A DNA stretch of 64,000 nucleotides from Simplicispira suum (lineage in GTDB: Bacteria > Pseudomonadota > Gammaproteobacteria > Burkholderiales > Burkholderiaceae_C), in the NCBI RefSeq assembly GCF_003008595.1, contig NZ_CP027669.1, forward strand, positions 2,046,001 through 2,110,000, written 5' to 3'. The number at the start of each line of letters is the position of its first letter. Position 1 is the first letter of the stretch. Under the pieces are notes generated by a model. It saw nothing but the letters and a program-made list of their open reading frames with translations, did not search any database and was not told the DNA's origin. Shown here one piece after another: positions 46,663 to 56,040 of the stretch. The translations under genes and the position numbers were made by a program.

Positions 46663-47262
46663 TCAGTGAGCGCCTGCGCCGGCAGGCGCGAGCGGCAAGC
46701 GAATCTGGCGCGCTCCGGCAGGTGGCATAGGGAAGCCCGTCAGCGCCGCATCGAACAGCACGCCGAAGATGCGCGGTGCGTCGGTCCACACGTCTTCGTT
46801 GCTGGCCGAGGTTTCGTACACGGTCTTTTGCGTGGTGGCGTCGCGCAGCACGACGCTCACTTCGTTGCGGTAGAGAGTGGGCGGCAGCTCGCGCAGCATC
46901 CAGCCTGCGCGTACGCCGGAATGGCGGCTCCAGCCGAAGCCACCGCCCCAGGGCCCATAGGGATACCAGGGGCCGTCTGCGAGCCCCGTGCCCGTCCGCA
47001 CGCCGATTTCGGCAATCAGGCGCGGGGCAGTGTCGTCCCGCTGCAGGCCGGCCCGTTGCAGCGCCGCGTGGGCCATGGGCACGATCAAATCAAAGGCGCG
47101 CGACTGGTGTTGTGAGGGCAGCAGGTCCAGCCGGTACGTGGGCGGCTGCGGCAGGCGGGCGAGTGTGGACCAGCTTTGCACCTGGCTGTCCACGGTGCGC
47201 TGCACGGCGCAACCAGCCAGCGCGAAGGCCGTCAGAAGCAAAACGACGAGGCGTACGAACAT
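46663..47262 (-). CDS. DUF4136-like lipoprotein
   Basis: 199 residues. The lipobox is LLLTAFALAGC. The mature protein has TYRLDLLPSQ, then PRLIAEIGVRTGTG, a Gly/Trp-rich loop (WYPYGPWGGGFGW) and YRNEVSVVLRDATTQKTVYETSASNE, the pattern of the DUF4136 family of small outer-membrane-associated lipoproteins. The function is unknown. Confidence 0.78.
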   Translation of the reverse strand: MFVRLVVLLLTAFALAGCAVQRTVDSQVQSWSTLARLPQPPTYRLDLLPSQHQSRAFDLIVPMAHAALQRAGLQRDDTAPRLIAEIGVRTGTGLADGPWYPYGPWGGGFGWSRHSGVRAGWMLRELPPTLYRNEVSVVLRDATTQKTVYETSASNEDVWTDAPRIFGVLFDAALTGFPMPPAGARQIRLPLAPAGAGAH

Positions 47263-47285
47263 GGTGCCAATCCGGTGAGAACACG

Positions 47286-48266
47286 CTATCCGAGCCGCAG
47301 CACCTGCATGCCGGGCAGGCCCGGTGGTGGCGGGAAGTCTTCGGCGTCAAAGGCCTTGTCGCCGTTCTCGTCCGATACGCCCGTGGCCACAGCGTTCCGG
47401 AAATCGTACAAATCGGCGTCCAGCAAATGGCTGGGCACCACGTTCTGCAAGGCGTTGAACATGTTCTCGACGCGGCCGGGAAAGCGCTTTTCCCAGTCGC
47501 GCAGCATCTCGCCGACCTGCTTCCTCTGCAGGTTCTCCTGGCTGCCGCAGAGATTGCAGGGAATGATGGGGAAGTTGCGCTGCGCGGCCCAGCGCGCCGT
47601 GTCCTTCTCGGTCACGAAGGCCAGCGGGCGGATCACCACATGCTTGCCGTCGTCGCTGACCAGCTTGGGCGGCATGCTTTTGAGCTTGCCGCCAAAGAAC
47701 ATGTTGAGCAGCAGCGTCTGCAGAATGTCGTCGCGGTGGTGGCCAAGGGCAATTTTGGTCGCGCCCAGCTCGTCCGCTACCCGGTACAGGATGCCGCGGC
47801 GCAGCCGGCTGCACAGGCTGCAGGTGGTCTTGCCCTCGGGGATCAGGCGCTTGACGATGCTGTAGGTGTCTTCGTTCTCGATGTGAAACGGCACGCCGGT
47901 GCTGGCCAAATATTCCGGCAAGACATGCTCGGGGAAGCCCGGCTGCTTCTGGTCCAGGTTCACCGCCACCAGATCGAAGTGGATCGGCGCTCTGGCCTTG
48001 AGTTTGAGCAGGATGTCGAGCAGCGCGTAGCTGTCCTTGCCGCCCGACATGCAGACCATCACCTTGTCGCCTTCCTCGATCATGTTGTAGTGCACGATGG
48101 CGCGGCCGGCTTCGCGGCACAGCCGCTTTTCCAGCTTGTGTGCTTCGCGCTCGATCTTCAGGCGCTGGGCACCGCTCGCGGGTGCGCTGCTCTCGAGCGT
48201 TTCTGGGGTGTCGGCGGTCCAGGCGCCTGCCATCGCGGTGTCCATGTCTGCAATCCTTTTCGTCAC
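47286..48266 (-). CDS. ttcA: tRNA 2-thiocytidine(32) synthetase TtcA
   Basis: 326 residues. The PP-loop [13 protein letters not shown] binds [13 protein letters not shown] supplies the Fe-S-cluster Cys pair, and [15 protein letters not shown] is family-typical. It thiolates C32 in certain tRNAs. The start overlaps the stop of folB by 4 nt; a later ATG (48245) is possible. Confidence 0.95.
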   Translation of the reverse strand: MTKRIADMDTAMAGAWTADTPETLESSAPASGAQRLKIEREAHKLEKRLCREAGRAIVHYNMIEEGDKVMVCMSGGKDSYALLDILLKLKARAPIHFDLVAVNLDQKQPGFPEHVLPEYLASTGVPFHIENEDTYSIVKRLIPEGKTTCSLCSRLRRGILYRVADELGATKIALGHHRDDILQTLLLNMFFGGKLKSMPPKLVSDDGKHVVIRPLAFVTEKDTARWAAQRNFPIIPCNLCGSQENLQRKQVGEMLRDWEKRFPGRVENMFNALQNVVPSHLLDADLYDFRNAVATGVSDENGDKAFDAEDFPPPPGLPGMQVLRLG

Positions 48267-48637
48267 CAGGCGCCGGTCTCAACGCGTATGGCGACTTCAC
48301 AATCGTCGAATATTTCCAGTTTGGCGATCTTCACGCGAACGCCCTGCACGCCAGGCAGCTGCATCAGCCGCTGGGCGAGTTTGCCGATCAGGCTCTCCAG
48401 CAGGTTCAGGTGCTCGGCCGTGCACTCGTCGATGATGATCTGGCGCACGCGGCGGTAGTCGAGCACATGCGTCAGGTCGTCGTCGCGCGGCGCCAGTGGC
48501 TGGCGCCCCAGGCTGAGCTCGGCGTCCACCTGAATCGGTTGGGGGGCGGTTTTTTCGTGGTCGAGCACGCCCAGACTGGCGTCAAAGCGCAGCCCGGTGA
48601 GCGTCAGAATCTGTGCGCCAGAGGTGGCAGCGGTCAT
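48263..48637 (-). CDS. folB: Dihydroneopterin aldolase-like protein (first FolB paralogue)
   Basis: 124 residues. The FolB fold is visible in [62 protein letters not shown] and the final [21 protein letters not shown]. It cleaves or epimerises dihydroneopterin in folate synthesis. It overlaps both neighbours by 4 nt, and a second, diverged FolB-like gene lies just upstream. Confidence 0.85.
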   Translation of the reverse strand: MTAATSGAQILTLTGLRFDASLGVLDHEKTAPQPIQVDAELSLGRQPLAPRDDDLTHVLDYRRVRQIIIDECTAEHLNLLESLIGKLAQRLMQLPGVQGVRVKIAKLEIFDDCEVAIRVETGAW

Positions 48638-49050
48638 GGCAGGGTTTCGGTAGGTGGCAGGTCGCCAGCAGCGGCTTTGCGCCGGAAGGCTTCGACGCCG
48701 ACTGCTTCGCAGTCGTCGTACACATCGGGTTTGCGCGTAGACACCCGCGCCGCCACCACCAGCGGGTGCGCCAGCAAGGCGGCCAGCACCGCGTCGCACA
48801 GGGTTTCCTGCAGGTCGATGTGGCCGCGCTCGGTGATGCGGGTGACCTCGCTGCGAACAAAGTCGTAGTCCACCACTTCGTCGATGCGGTCGCGCTGTGG
48901 TGTCGTCTGGACGAGCGGCACGTACAGGTCGATGTCAAAAAGAATGCGCTGCGCGGCCGCGCGCTCAAAGTCGTGGATGCCGATGCGCACGCGGCGGCTG
49001 AGACCGCGCAGAAAAATGCGCCGGCAATCGGTCAGCAAGGGGTCGATCAT
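48634..49050 (-). CDS. Second dihydroneopterin aldolase/epimerase-like protein
   Basis: 138 residues from MIDPLLTDCRRIFLRGLSRRVRIGIHDFER. It has the same FolB/FolX core (QRILFDIDLYVPL, VVDYDFVRSEVTRITERGHIDLQETLCDAVLAALL) but diverges from the adjacent paralogue. One of the two may act as FolX-like epimerase in the monapterin pathway, which fits the neighbouring FolM-like reductase. All three genes overlap by 4 nt. Confidence 0.82.
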   Translation of the reverse strand: MIDPLLTDCRRIFLRGLSRRVRIGIHDFERAAAQRILFDIDLYVPLVQTTPQRDRIDEVVDYDFVRSEVTRITERGHIDLQETLCDAVLAALLAHPLVVAARVSTRKPDVYDDCEAVGVEAFRRKAAAGDLPPTETLP

Positions 49051-49856
49051 GCTGCGCCTGGGGGCGCTGCCGGCGCCAGTTGTTCGGCCACAAACATGAT
49101 GTCGCGCTCCAGCGGCACCAGGTGCTGGCCGCTGTCCACGGTGAGGGTGACGCCGGTGATGGATGCGTTCTCGGCCAGAAATACGGCGCTTTTCGCCACG
49201 TCGGCCGGGTTGGTGGCGCTTTGCAGCAGGTTCACGCGGCTGGCGCGGCGGAAGTTCTCGCCGCTCTGGGGCCCGCTCATGTAAATGAGGCCTGGAGCGA
49301 CGCCATTCACCCGCACGTGCGGCGCCAGTGCCTGTGCCTGTAGCGCCACGGCGCGCTCCAGCGCCAGTTTGCTCAGGGTGTAGGAAAAATAATCGGGGTT
49401 CAGGTTGAACACCTTTTGGTCCAGCACGTGGGTCACGCAAGGCCGCGCGGCGGCGGCGTTGGCGGAGCGGGCCAGCAGGCTGGCAAGCTGCAGCGGCGCC
49501 GCGAGGTTGATCTGCATCTGCCGCTGCAGCAGTTCAGGCGAAAAATCCAGACCGGTGTCGGGCTCGAACGCTGAGGCGTTGTTCACGAGGGCGTCGGGCG
49601 CTTGCCCAAGCACAGCCACAGTGGCGGCGAACAGGGCGGCAATGGCATCGGGCTGGTTCAGGTCGCCTGGCACCGCGTGCGCCTCCCGACCCAGGGCGCG
49701 CACGGCCTCGCAGGTTTCCAGCGCTTCGCCCCGTGAATGCTGGTAATGGCACACCACGTTCCATCCGGCGCGGGCAAAGGCCAGACAAAATTCGCGGCCC
49801 AGTCGCCGGGCGCCGCCGGTGACAAGCACGGCTCTGGGGCGGTCAAGGGTGGGCAT
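49047..49856 (-). CDS. SDR-family reductase, FolM/pteridine reductase-like
   Basis: 269 residues. The cofactor motif TGGARRLGREFCLAFARAG (TGxxxRxG) is the pteridine-reductase variant of the SDR glycine motif. NNAS, and YTLSKLAL (Tyr-x3-Lys) with GVAPGLI follow. With two FolB-like genes downstream, dihydromonapterin or dihydrofolate reduction (FolM role) is the most likely function; other SDR substrates are possible. Confidence 0.82.
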   Translation of the reverse strand: MPTLDRPRAVLVTGGARRLGREFCLAFARAGWNVVCHYQHSRGEALETCEAVRALGREAHAVPGDLNQPDAIAALFAATVAVLGQAPDALVNNASAFEPDTGLDFSPELLQRQMQINLAAPLQLASLLARSANAAAARPCVTHVLDQKVFNLNPDYFSYTLSKLALERAVALQAQALAPHVRVNGVAPGLIYMSGPQSGENFRRASRVNLLQSATNPADVAKSAVFLAENASITGVTLTVDSGQHLVPLERDIMFVAEQLAPAAPPGAA

Positions 49857-49877
49857 TGGGGGACAATCGCAGGCGTG

Positions 49878-50987
49878 ATGAATGAACCCACAAGTTTAAC
49901 GAGCGCTCTGCACGAGCGTATTGAGCAGACCATTGCACAAGCCGGCGGCTGGATTGGCTTTGACCGTTTCATGGCGCTGGCGTTGTACGAGCCGGGCCTG
50001 GGCTACTACGCCAACGACAGCATCAAGTTCGGCGCCATGCCGCAATCGGGCAGCGATTTTGTGACCGCGCCGGAAATGACGCCGCTGTTTGGCCAGACCG
50101 TGGCGGTGCAGGTGGCCGAGGCGCTGGAGCGCACCGGCACGCGCGAGATCTGGGAGTTTGGCGCGGGCTCTGGTGCCCTGGCGCTGCAGTTGCTCGGCGC
50201 TCTGGGCGAGCGCGTGGACCGCTACACCATCGTCGACCTCTCTGGCAGCCTGCGCGCGCGCCAGCAATTGCTGCTTGCCGGCCATGCCGACAAACTGCAC
50301 TGGGCCGATACGCTGCCCGAGCGCTTTGAGGGTGTGGTGGTGGGCAACGAGGTGCTGGACGCCATGCCGGTCAAGCTGTTGGTGCGTCTGGCAGGCCAAT
50401 GGCACGAGCGCGGTGTGGCCAGGGAGGGCGAGGCCTTCGCCTGGCAGGACCGGCCTACGCTGCTGCGCCCGCCAGTGGAGATCGAGGGCGATCACGACTA
50501 CCTGACGGAAATCCATCCGCAGGCGGAGGCTTTCATCCACACCCTGGGCGATCGCCTCGAACGCGGTGCTGCCTTGTTTTTTGACTATGGTTTCGGCGAG
50601 AGTGAGTACTATCATCCACAGCGCCACATGGGCACGGTGATGTGCCACCGCGCGCACCGATCCGACGACAACCCGCTGGTGGAAGTCGGCCTCAAGGACA
50701 TTACGGCCCACGTCAATTTCACCGGGATGGCATTGGCGGCGCAGGAGCAGCTGCTGCCGGACGGCGAGGGCTGGAGTGTGCTGGGCTACACCACCCAGGC
50801 GCATTTCCTCATCAACTGCGGATTGCTTCCAAAAATGGAGCAAAAAAGCCAAGCGGAGCGTGCGCTAGCGGCCAAATTGATGATGGAACACGAGATGGGC
50901 GAGCTGTTCAAGGTGCTGCTCATCGCCAAAGGCGAGCCCTGGGAGCCCTGTGGTTTCGTGCAGGGCGATCGTTCCCACAGACTGTGA
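49878..50987 (+). CDS. MidA-family SAM-dependent methyltransferase (DUF185)
   Basis: 369 residues. Signature regions are FDRFMALALYEPGLGYYAND, DFVTAPEMTPLFGQTVAVQV, WEFGAGSGALALQLL (SAM-binding), GNEVLDAMPVKLL and LFFDYGFGESEYY. In mitochondria the homologue NDUFAF7 methylates complex I; the bacterial role is not settled. It is divergent from the FolM-like gene. Near the C-terminus GCGCTAGCGGCCAAATTG resembles one arm of the family 1 repeat. Confidence 0.88.
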   Translation: MNEPTSLTSALHERIEQTIAQAGGWIGFDRFMALALYEPGLGYYANDSIKFGAMPQSGSDFVTAPEMTPLFGQTVAVQVAEALERTGTREIWEFGAGSGALALQLLGALGERVDRYTIVDLSGSLRARQQLLLAGHADKLHWADTLPERFEGVVVGNEVLDAMPVKLLVRLAGQWHERGVAREGEAFAWQDRPTLLRPPVEIEGDHDYLTEIHPQAEAFIHTLGDRLERGAALFFDYGFGESEYYHPQRHMGTVMCHRAHRSDDNPLVEVGLKDITAHVNFTGMALAAQEQLLPDGEGWSVLGYTTQAHFLINCGLLPKMEQKSQAERALAAKLMMEHEMGELFKVLLIAKGEPWEPCGFVQGDRSHRL

Positions 50988-50991
50988 TGCG

Positions 50992-51186
50992 ATGATTCGC
51001 TGGCTGCTTGCCACCTTTGTTGCGCTGGTCGTGATCAACAGCTTCACGCCCTGGCTGCGGCGCCTCGGGTTGGGGCGCTTGCCGGGCGATTTTCAGTTCA
51101 AACTGTTTGGCCGCGACGTGTTTGTGCCGCTGGCCAGCACGGTACTGATCAGCGTGTTGGTCAGCCTTATCGTGAAGTGGCTATGA
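50992..51186 (+). CDS. DUF2905 small membrane protein
   Basis: 64 residues. Two hydrophobic segments flank GRLPGDFQFKLFGRDVFVPLAST, the DUF2905 hallmark (LGRLPGDI-like). The function is unknown. It starts 4 bp after the MidA-like gene and its 3' end overlaps otsA by 20 bp, tail to tail. Confidence 0.85.
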   Translation: MIRWLLATFVALVVINSFTPWLRRLGLGRLPGDFQFKLFGRDVFVPLASTVLISVLVSLIVKWL

Positions 51187-52597
51187 GGGCCCGCGCGGCT
51201 TCGTCTGCGTCGGCGTTGGTCTCGGCCAGTGCCTGTAGAAAGCGACCCCGCCACCAGTGCACGTCGAACTCGCGCACATTGGCGAGCAGCGCGCGGTGGC
51301 GGCGCTGGCGTTCTTCCAATGGCATGTTCAGCGCGCGGTACATCGCGTCGGCCATGCCTTCCGTGTCGTAGGGGTTCACCAGCAGCGCGTCCTTGAGCTG
51401 CTCGGCGGCTCCCGCAAAGCGCGAGAGCACCAGCACGCCCGGATCGTCAGGGTCTTGTGCCACCACGTATTCCTTGGCCACAAGGTTCATGCCGTCGCGC
51501 AGCGGTGTCACCAGCCCCACGACGGCGGCGCGGCACAGGCCAGGCACGCGTTTGCGCGCCACCATGCGGTGGATGTAGCGAACCGGCATCCAGTCAAGCT
51601 CGCCGTAGTCGCCATTGGTGGCGCCGCACAGGCCTTCAAGTTCCTGGCGCAGGTCTGCGTAGGCGTGCACGGTGTCGCGGGACGGTGAGGCAATCATGAT
51701 CAACGTCGCGTCGCTGTGCGTATCGGGGTAGCGCGAGAGCATGTTGCGAAAGGCACGCACACGCTGCGGAATGCCCTTGGAGTAGTCGAGCCGGTCGATG
51801 CCCAGCAGCAGCCGCCGACGGGCGTATTCCTCGCGCATGTTTTGGTAGATTTCCACGGCTTCGGCTCCCTGCCCCAGGCGCTCGAATTCCGCCACGTCGA
51901 TGCCAATGGGAAAGGCCTGGGCCCGCACCGTGGCACCGAACGCGCGGTACTGGTGCTCGGCAACAGGCTTGGCGTCGGCTTCGGCCTGCACATAGCGGTC
52001 GAAATGCGAGACGTCGGTTTCGCTCTGCAAACCCACCAGATCGTAGGCAAAGAGCGAGCGCATCAGCCACTGGTGCTGCGGTATCGCCGCCAGAATCACG
52101 GGCGGCGGTACCGGAATGTGCAGAAAAAAGCCCATGCGCTGGCGGCACCCCAGCGCACGCAGTTCGGCAGCCAGCGGGATCAGGTGGTAGTCGTGAATCC
52201 AGATCACGTCGTCGCCTTGCAGCAGCGGCAAAAGCTTGCGCGCCATCATGCGGTTCACGCGGCGGTAGCCAGCAATGTCGCCGGTCTCCAGGTTGGCCAG
52301 ATCGAGCCGGCAGTGGAATACCGGCCACAGCACGCTGTTGCTGTAGCCCAGGTAGTAGCTGTCGTGGTCCTGGCGACACAGATCCACCGTGGCCAGTGTG
52401 ACGCTGCCGGCCTGGCGCGTCTGCAAGCGGCCTTCGCCGGGCGCACCGGCTTCGTCTACTGCGCCGCTCCAGCCAAACCACAGGCCGCCACTTTTGGCGA
52501 GGGCTTCGCCCAGAGCGACAGCCAGTCCGCCGGCAGCGGGCTTGCGTGGATCGGCAATGCGGTTGGAAACGACGACAAGGCGGCCTGATGGTTGCAT
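51167..52597 (-). CDS. otsA: Trehalose-6-phosphate synthase
   Basis: 476 residues from [15 protein letters not shown]. It joins UDP-glucose and glucose-6-phosphate. GT20 motifs present are [55 protein letters not shown] and [15 protein letters not shown]. It lies 96 bp downstream of otsB in the same direction, so trehalose is probably made for osmotic or desiccation tolerance. Upstream ATGs (52615, 52648) are less family-like. Confidence 0.95.
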   Translation of the reverse strand: MQPSGRLVVVSNRIADPRKPAAGGLAVALGEALAKSGGLWFGWSGAVDEAGAPGEGRLQTRQAGSVTLATVDLCRQDHDSYYLGYSNSVLWPVFHCRLDLANLETGDIAGYRRVNRMMARKLLPLLQGDDVIWIHDYHLIPLAAELRALGCRQRMGFFLHIPVPPPVILAAIPQHQWLMRSLFAYDLVGLQSETDVSHFDRYVQAEADAKPVAEHQYRAFGATVRAQAFPIGIDVAEFERLGQGAEAVEIYQNMREEYARRRLLLGIDRLDYSKGIPQRVRAFRNMLSRYPDTHSDATLIMIASPSRDTVHAYADLRQELEGLCGATNGDYGELDWMPVRYIHRMVARKRVPGLCRAAVVGLVTPLRDGMNLVAKEYVVAQDPDDPGVLVLSRFAGAAEQLKDALLVNPYDTEGMADAMYRALNMPLEERQRRHRALLANVREFDVHWWRGRFLQALAETNADADEAARALIATSR

Positions 52598-52693
52598 CGT
52601 GCCATCATGCGCCATCCCGATCCAGGCGCCTGTCGGACGCCTGCTCAAATGCTTCTGCAGCAGGACGCTGGCAGGCGCCGCGCGGATCCATGC

Positions 52694-53437
52694 TCACGAT
52701 GGCCGGGCGTGCTCCAAAGCCGTTCGCGACGCCGACAGCCAACCCCGCAGGGCGGCGGGCGTCATGCAGCGGTATTGCGCGTTTGTCGGGCCTTCGCCCA
52801 CCTTGATCGCCAAGCCGCCCAGCGCCATCACGCTGGCAAAACCGGCTTCGTCGGTGACGTCGTCGCCCACGAACACCGGCGTGCGGCCGGCAAATGGCGC
52901 CTGGCGCATGAATGCAGAGATGGCCTGGCCTTTGTGGATGCCGGCCGGTTTGACTTCGTAGACGCATTTGCCGCTCAGCAGTTCGAGGCCCTGCAGGCCG
53001 ACCATCGCAAGCTCCAGGGCTTGGTAGCACTGCGGACCCAGATGCGGCGCCTGGCGAAAATGCAGTGCCACGCTGGCGCGCTTGACCTCCACCAGCAGTT
53101 CGGGGTGTTGATCGGCCAGTTGCTGCGCGGCCTGCAGCACGGGGGCCAGCTCGGGCGGGTCCACCGCCGGGCGGCTGCCGTCGGCAAAGCGGTATTGCGC
53201 GCCGTGCTCGCTGGCCATCGGCAGCACCAGGGGGTCGAGAAAACCGTCGATATCGACCTCGCGCCGCCCGGTGACGATGGCAAGCGCGCCGCCCAGAAGG
53301 CGGTGCAGTGCCGACAGCGTGGGCGCCAGGCCGGCGGGTACCAGAACCGCGTACGGCTGCGCCGCAATATCGGTCAGCGTGCCGTCGAAGTCGAGAAAAA
53401 GCGCGTTCGCGCGGGTCAAAGTGGGCATCAGGGGCAT
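52694..53437 (-). CDS. otsB: Trehalose-6-phosphate phosphatase
   Basis: 247 residues, HAD superfamily. The nucleophile motif is LFLDFDGTLTDIA, motif II ALAIVTGRREVDIDGFL, and motif IV VFVGDDVTDEAGF; KPAGIHKGQA precedes it. It removes phosphate from trehalose-6-phosphate. First gene of the otsB-otsA unit, divergent from trxC. Confidence 0.94.
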   Translation of the reverse strand: MPLMPTLTRANALFLDFDGTLTDIAAQPYAVLVPAGLAPTLSALHRLLGGALAIVTGRREVDIDGFLDPLVLPMASEHGAQYRFADGSRPAVDPPELAPVLQAAQQLADQHPELLVEVKRASVALHFRQAPHLGPQCYQALELAMVGLQGLELLSGKCVYEVKPAGIHKGQAISAFMRQAPFAGRTPVFVGDDVTDEAGFASVMALGGLAIKVGEGPTNAQYRCMTPAALRGWLSASRTALEHARPS

Positions 53438-53551
53438 TGAATCGACACCTTAGCAGAGAGCGCGGCCGGCCGCGCAGACCGCAACCGCTGCCCTTGAATC
53501 GCGCGGAGGTTGCCGCCATGTGCTGCCATGACTGAACCAGCGAGAAGCCCC

Positions 53552-53989
53552 ATGACCGCCCAAGCCCTGCACATTGTTTGCCCGCATTGCCACACCACCA
53601 ACCGCGTCCAGGCGGACCAACTGGGCAGCGCGCCCGACTGCGGAAAATGCCACCAGCCACTGTTCATCGCCACCCCGCTGGTGCTGGACGCGGTCAGTTT
53701 CGAGCGCCATATCGGGCGCAGTCAGATTCCGGTGCTGGTGGATTTCTGGGCGCCCTGGTGCGGACCCTGCCGCCAGATGGCACCGGCCTTTGCCCAGGCC
53801 GCGAAGGATCTCGAACCCCAGGTGCGCCTGGCCAAGCTCGACACCGAGGCGCATCCGCAGCCGGCAGCGCGCTTCAACATCCGCAGCATTCCCACAATGA
53901 TTTTGTTCAGGGACGGACAGGAGGCGGCGCGTGTATCGGGCGCTCTGGGTGCGGCCGACATCGTGCGCTGGGTGCGCGCGGCGCTCTGA
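53552..53989 (+). CDS. trxC: Thioredoxin 2
   Basis: 145 residues. The N-terminal zinc-binding CPHC ... CGKC pair distinguishes TrxC from TrxA; the active site is FWAPWCGPCRQ. It is a cytoplasmic disulfide reductase, induced by oxidative stress in E. coli. The start at MTAQALHIVCPHC is family-typical; in-frame codons upstream are open but atypical. Confidence 0.94.
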   Translation: MTAQALHIVCPHCHTTNRVQADQLGSAPDCGKCHQPLFIATPLVLDAVSFERHIGRSQIPVLVDFWAPWCGPCRQMAPAFAQAAKDLEPQVRLAKLDTEAHPQPAARFNIRSIPTMILFRDGQEAARVSGALGAADIVRWVRAAL

Positions 53990-54007
53990 CGCAGGCAGCG
54001 CCAGCTG

Positions 54008-55273
54008 TCAGCGCATATTGCCTGTGTGCCCCAACGAATAGCGCCCTGGCTGCGGCCAGACGGTCAATCCGTGCGGCTCGGCACCGACACGCACCTTGGC
54101 TACGGAGCCGGTGGCTGTGTCAAACCGATAGACCACATCGTCAAACCGACCGGACAGCCACAGCCACTTGCCGTCGGCGCTGACGTTGCCCATGTCGGGG
54201 CTGCCGCCGCCAGGGACTGGCCATTGCGCCACGACGGTCTGGGTGGCGAAATCGATCACGCTGACCTTGCCCGCCCCTTTTTTTGTGCCGTGGATTCTGT
54301 GCGTTCCGCGGTTCGCCACATAGAGGCGCTTGCCATCGCGGCTTGGGTACAGGCCGTGCGCGCCCAGCCCCGTCGGAATGAAGCCGACTTCTGTGAGCGC
54401 ATCGCCGTCCAGCACGTGCACGCCGTCGGCGTCCATGTCGGCCACAAAGAAGCGCTTGCCGTCGGGCGATATGCGGATGTCCTGCGGCATGCCCTTGGTA
54501 GAGGTGCAAACTTCGGTTTCCAGCGGATTGCGTGCGGCCATCGATTCTGAATAGCGAACGGTGGGCATCTTGAGCTTCAGGTAGCCCAGCACGACCCGGC
54601 GGGCGAGGTCGATCTTGGCCACCGTGCCGTCAAATTCACAGGTAAAGAGCGCAAAGCGGCCGTCGATCGAGAAATCACCGTGGTTGATGCCTCCACACTT
54701 TGGTGTGTCGATCGAATACTGCAGAGCGAGGGTTTTCGGGTCGCGAAAGTCCAGCCTGCGCCTGCCCTCGGCGACGACGATGAGCGAGGTGCCATCAGGC
54801 GTGAAATAGACGTTGTAAGGATCGTCCACGGGCACCGACTTGCCAGCGCGTGCGGTGCGCGGGTCAATCGGCGTGAGGCTGCCCTTGTTGCTGCGCTCGG
54901 CGTTGTTGGCCACCCACAAGGTCGACAAATCCCACGATGGCACTACGTGCTGCGGGCCTTTGTCGACACGCAAGGTGTCCACCACCTTCATCGTTTTGGG
55001 GTCGATCACCGAGACCGATTTGCCGCGCAAGTTGGGCACATACACCCGCTCCAGGTGGCCCTTTACGGCAGCGCTCCAATGGTTTGGCGTGGTCTCGCTG
55101 TAGAGGTTTTGCGGGTCGGGTACCGGCGGCATGCCAGGCACCGTCCTGATTGCGGATGGTGTGGCGCCCGCAGTAGCGCCCTGTGCCTGCACCGATGCGC
55201 TGGCCTCCTGGCGGCTGCCTGCGCTGGCGACCATCACGGTGCACGCAGTCAGGAAAGGAAGCAATGCTTTCAT
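54008..55273 (-). CDS. Secreted YVTN-type beta-propeller protein
   Basis: 421 residues. A signal peptide (FLTACTVMVASAG) is followed by about seven propeller blades, e.g. VYVPNLRGKSVSVIDPKTMKVVDTL, VYFTPDGTSLIVVAE, GRFALFTCEFDGTVAKID, RISPDGKRFFVADMDADGVHVL and RLYVANRGTHRI. It is a distant relative of the d1-type propeller at 36249-37649. It overlaps the upstream creatininase-family gene (ATGA), so the two likely act together in the periplasm. The ligand is unknown. Confidence 0.83.
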   Translation of the reverse strand: MKALLPFLTACTVMVASAGSRQEASASVQAQGATAGATPSAIRTVPGMPPVPDPQNLYSETTPNHWSAAVKGHLERVYVPNLRGKSVSVIDPKTMKVVDTLRVDKGPQHVVPSWDLSTLWVANNAERSNKGSLTPIDPRTARAGKSVPVDDPYNVYFTPDGTSLIVVAEGRRRLDFRDPKTLALQYSIDTPKCGGINHGDFSIDGRFALFTCEFDGTVAKIDLARRVVLGYLKLKMPTVRYSESMAARNPLETEVCTSTKGMPQDIRISPDGKRFFVADMDADGVHVLDGDALTEVGFIPTGLGAHGLYPSRDGKRLYVANRGTHRIHGTKKGAGKVSVIDFATQTVVAQWPVPGGGSPDMGNVSADGKWLWLSGRFDDVVYRFDTATGSVAKVRVGAEPHGLTVWPQPGRYSLGHTGNMR

Positions 55274-56037
55274 GGGAGCGAATTTGACTTTTTGAGGGGG
55301 GTGGACGATGGTCTGGAGCGCGCTTGTCCCTGCAAGAGGGCGTGCAGGGCTGCCACGCTGCTGTCCACAATGTGATGCACACCGATGCGTCCAAGTTCAG
55401 CGGATGCGCGGCGCGGGTCGCCGTAAACGCCGCCTTGTTTTCCGACCTGCGCCGCCCGGTTCAGTTCATCCATGCGCACGAGGGAAGGGTCAACGGCCAG
55501 CGACAGCGATGTATCGGCCAGGCCGGCATGGGTGCCGATCTCCGCGCGGCCAAAGCCTTTGCGCAGCAGTTCTGCCACGTACTGCGATTGCGTTGCCTGG
55601 TAGTACTCGGGCAGCGCATGCACGCGGCAGCTCGGGTCGCTGGCCCACGCCTGGTTGAGGCGGTTGGCCACGCGTGCTTCAAGTTGCTGGTAGCCGCCGT
55701 GGTCGCCGAGAAAAACGACATGGCGAAAACCATGCTGCTTGAAGGAACGCGCCGCGCCTTCCAGCACTGCTTCGAAGGCTGCCTCGGGAATCGAGATCGT
55801 GCCGGCAAAGCGCATGTGCGCCTCCGGCGGGTGCACGGCGCCCTCAGGCACATAGGCCAGCACGGGCGCCACCACCGCGCCCCCCAGGCGTTGTGCGATT
55901 TGCCCGGCCAGATAGTGCACGCGCGCATTGTGCTTGCCCAGCACCATGTGCGGCCCACTTTGCTCGGTGCCGCCGATGGGCACCAGGACGGTGGTGCTGC
56001 CGGCGTCAATGCGGGCCTTTGCCTCGGTCCAGGTCAT
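55270..56037 (-). CDS. Creatininase-family hydrolase, cut off from its signal peptide by an in-frame TAA
   Basis: 255 residues from the ATG at 56037. Metal-ligand motifs of the family are intact: PIGGTEQSGPHMVLGKHNARV, HMRFAGTISIP, FLGDHGGYQQLE and GTHAGLADTSLSL. Relatives are amidohydrolases (creatininase, MftE, formamide hydrolases). Secreted members, as I recall, run from a signal peptide into x-SVYLED-x-TWTE. Here the frame upstream encodes exactly such a signal peptide and SVYL, then TAA, D, and the internal Met. Either translation restarts at this ATG, giving a cytoplasmic protein, or the gene is dead. Confidence 0.75.
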   Translation of the reverse strand: MTWTEAKARIDAGSTTVLVPIGGTEQSGPHMVLGKHNARVHYLAGQIAQRLGGAVVAPVLAYVPEGAVHPPEAHMRFAGTISIPEAAFEAVLEGAARSFKQHGFRHVVFLGDHGGYQQLEARVANRLNQAWASDPSCRVHALPEYYQATQSQYVAELLRKGFGRAEIGTHAGLADTSLSLAVDPSLVRMDELNRAAQVGKQGGVYGDPRRASAELGRIGVHHIVDSSVAALHALLQGQARSRPSSTPLKKSNSLP

Positions 56038-56040
56038 GTC

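Noticed and set aside
50850..50880. A tenth family 1 repeat copy inside the midA-like gene
   Set aside because: Only one arm (gcgctagcggccaaattg) matches; the second arm and the CAGCTAT tail are missing, so chance similarity is possible.
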